Origin: Cyanobacteria bacterium UBA8803
GTDB taxonomy: Bacteria; Cyanobacteriota; Cyanobacteriia; Cyanobacteriales; Coleofasciculaceae
Assembly (NCBI GenBank): GCA_003505715.1
Contig: DNXU01000060.1
Location: forward strand, 4,099-9,432
Direction: 5' to 3'
Length of the DNA: 5,334 nt
Of this stretch, positions 4,208 through 5,334 are shown piece by piece. The translations under genes and the position numbers were made by a program. The notes under the pieces were generated by a model. It saw only the letters and a program-made list of their open reading frames with translations, was not told where the DNA came from and ran no database searches. Position 1 is the first letter of the stretch, and every line of letters begins with the position of its first letter.

Positions 4208-5334
4208 ATGCCCATTGACTTTCGCAACACCAATACCGTCTGGGCATCCATTCTGGCAGAAACCTTAAAGCACTTGGGATTAACCACAGCAGTTATCTGT
4301 CCGGGATCGCGTTCTACGCCTCTGACCCTTGCCTTCGCCCAACATCCTCAAATTGAAGCCATTCCAGTTTTAGACGAACGTTCCGCTTCCTTCTTTGCCT
4401 TAGGCATGGCGAAAGCAACCGGGTTACCCATCGCCCTAATTTGCACCTCTGGTACAGCAGGTGCCAATTTCTATCCAGCAGTTATTGAAGCGCGAGAAAG
4501 TCGGGTGCCGTTGTTGGTTCTAACTGCCGATCGCCCTCCAGAACTGCGAGATTGTCATTCCGGGCAAACCATTGACCAAGTCAAACTCTACGGTTACTAC
4601 CCCAACTGGCAAGCCGAGTTAGCCGTGCCTGCTCTAGACATGGGGATGTTAAACTACCTGCGGCAAACATTAGTTTATGCCTGGGAGCGATCGCTATTTC
4701 CCGTTCCCGGCCCCGTGCATCTCAACCTCCCCTTCCGCGATCCCCTCGCCCCTCTACCACAACTCGATACAGATATCCTTAAATCTCAATTTCAACCTGA
4801 AGCTTTCTTCGCCCATCTCCCCAGTCCGGGCGAGTTTTCTACAACAGTAAGTAAGGCACCAAATCAAATCCCTAAACCCACCCCCATATCAGGCAATTAC
4901 CTCCTTCCCTACCAACAGTGGCAGCAATGCCAACGAGGTATCATCATCGCTGGCCCTGCTCAACCCCAATACCCCCAAGACTATTGCAATGCCGCGGCTC
5001 AATTATCCAAAACTTTGAGATGGCCCCTATTAGCGGAAGGACTCTCACCACTCAGAAACTACGCCCACCTGAACCCCTACCTCATTTCCACCTACGATCT
5101 GATTCTGCGCGATCGCCAACTCGCCCAAAAGCTAGTACCAGAAATGGTCATTCACATCGGCGAACTCCCAACTAGCAAAGAATTGCGTACCTGGTTAGAG
5201 GAGTACCAACCCCAACGCTGGGTCATCGATCCCAGCCACCACAACCTAGACCCCCTCCACGGCAGAACAACGCACCTAAGGCTAACCCTAGAAGAACTAG
5301 CCAAACAAATAACACACCAACTCTCCACACCCCC
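4208..5334 (+). CDS. menD: MenD, SEPHCHC synthase (2-succinyl-5-enolpyruvyl-6-hydroxy-3-cyclohexene-1-carboxylate synthase), N-terminal part
   Basis: The frame is open for 375 codons from ATG and runs off the right edge; MenD proteins are usually about 550-600 residues, so roughly a third is missing. The enzyme is cytoplasmic and thiamine-diphosphate dependent: it decarboxylates 2-oxoglutarate and adds the succinyl semialdehyde unit to isochorismate. This is the first committed step towards menaquinone, or phylloquinone for photosystem I in cyanobacteria. Diagnostic stretches: [11 protein letters not shown] at the start, [11 protein letters not shown] (30-40) with R35, [19 protein letters not shown] with the cofactor-activating E57, [17 protein letters not shown] (79-95), [20 protein letters not shown] (105-124) with R109 and Q120, and [13 protein letters not shown] (168-180) closing the first domain. 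The central domain follows a Pro-rich linker (about 205-232); the C-terminal cofactor-binding domain lies outside. The start is supported by the family N-terminus; an in-frame TTG two codons earlier is less likely. HIP1 sites lie at 4687-4694 and 5109-5116. Confidence 0.96.
   Translation, partial: MPIDFRNTNTVWASILAETLKHLGLTTAVICPGSRSTPLTLAFAQHPQIEAIPVLDERSASFFALGMAKATGLPIALICTSGTAGANFYPAVIEARESRVPLLVLTADRPPELRDCHSGQTIDQVKLYGYYPNWQAELAVPALDMGMLNYLRQTLVYAWERSLFPVPGPVHLNLPFRDPLAPLPQLDTDILKSQFQPEAFFAHLPSPGEFSTTVSKAPNQIPKPTPISGNYLLPYQQWQQCQRGIIIAGPAQPQYPQDYCNAAAQLSKTLRWPLLAEGLSPLRNYAHLNPYLISTYDLILRDRQLAQKLVPEMVIHIGELPTSKELRTWLEEYQPQRWVIDPSHHNLDPLHGRTTHLRLTLEELAKQITHQLSTP

Noticed and set aside
4918..5175. 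Plus-strand open frame of 85 codons
   Set aside because: Out-of-frame shadow inside menD; Arg/Pro/Thr-rich text typical of shifted reading of C-rich DNA.
4208..5334. Frameshift or stop within menD
   Set aside because: Read codon by codon, the frame is clean to the window edge and keeps family motifs throughout; the missing C-terminus is only the window boundary.

Overview
The window is cyanobacterial DNA. The octamer GCGATCGC (HIP1) occurs five times in 5.3 kb (1906-1913, 2647-2654, 3648-3655, 4687-4694, 5109-5116). That is far above chance and typical of many cyanobacterial genomes. Degenerate heptanucleotide tandem repeats of the STRR type, known from filamentous cyanobacteria, are also present. 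The protein families agree: a very large multi-PAS hybrid histidine kinase and a menD of the cyanobacterial type. I cannot name the genus.

Left part, minus strand (1-3669): a two-component signalling cluster read right to left. It starts with a 63-codon remnant (3669-3478) that looks like the N-terminus of a membrane sensor kinase. An in-frame TAG ends it. Only seven codons downstream of that TAG, in the same frame, a hybrid histidine kinase begins at a TTG (3459-286). It carries one membrane helix, four PAS domains, HisKA, HATPase, a receiver and a C-terminal helical tail. After a 34-base gap follows the start of a response regulator (251-1) that runs off the left edge. The remnant and the kinase look like one ancestral gene that lost its extracellular sensor domain and most of its HAMP linker, and gained a stop at the junction. 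A ribosome-binding-like site just before the TTG could allow restart of translation.

Middle (3670-3794): a divergent intergenic region with a perfect GGGGTC-A-GACCCC inverted repeat and only weak promoter-like sequences.

Right part, plus strand (3795-5334): a small 72-residue helical protein of unknown function, which I believe is conserved in cyanobacteria. A 194-base spacer with a heptamer repeat array follows, then the first 375 codons of menD, which runs off the right edge. MenD acts in menaquinone/phylloquinone synthesis; in cyanobacteria phylloquinone serves photosystem I. Nothing in the sequence links this half functionally to the signalling cluster.

The points most worth a second look are the split, sensor-less kinase with a possible stop/restart junction, and the heptamer repeat arrays, two of which lie inside the kinase reading frame at domain-loop and linker positions. 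I found no CRISPR array, tRNA, rRNA, insertion sequence or clearly new multi-gene system.
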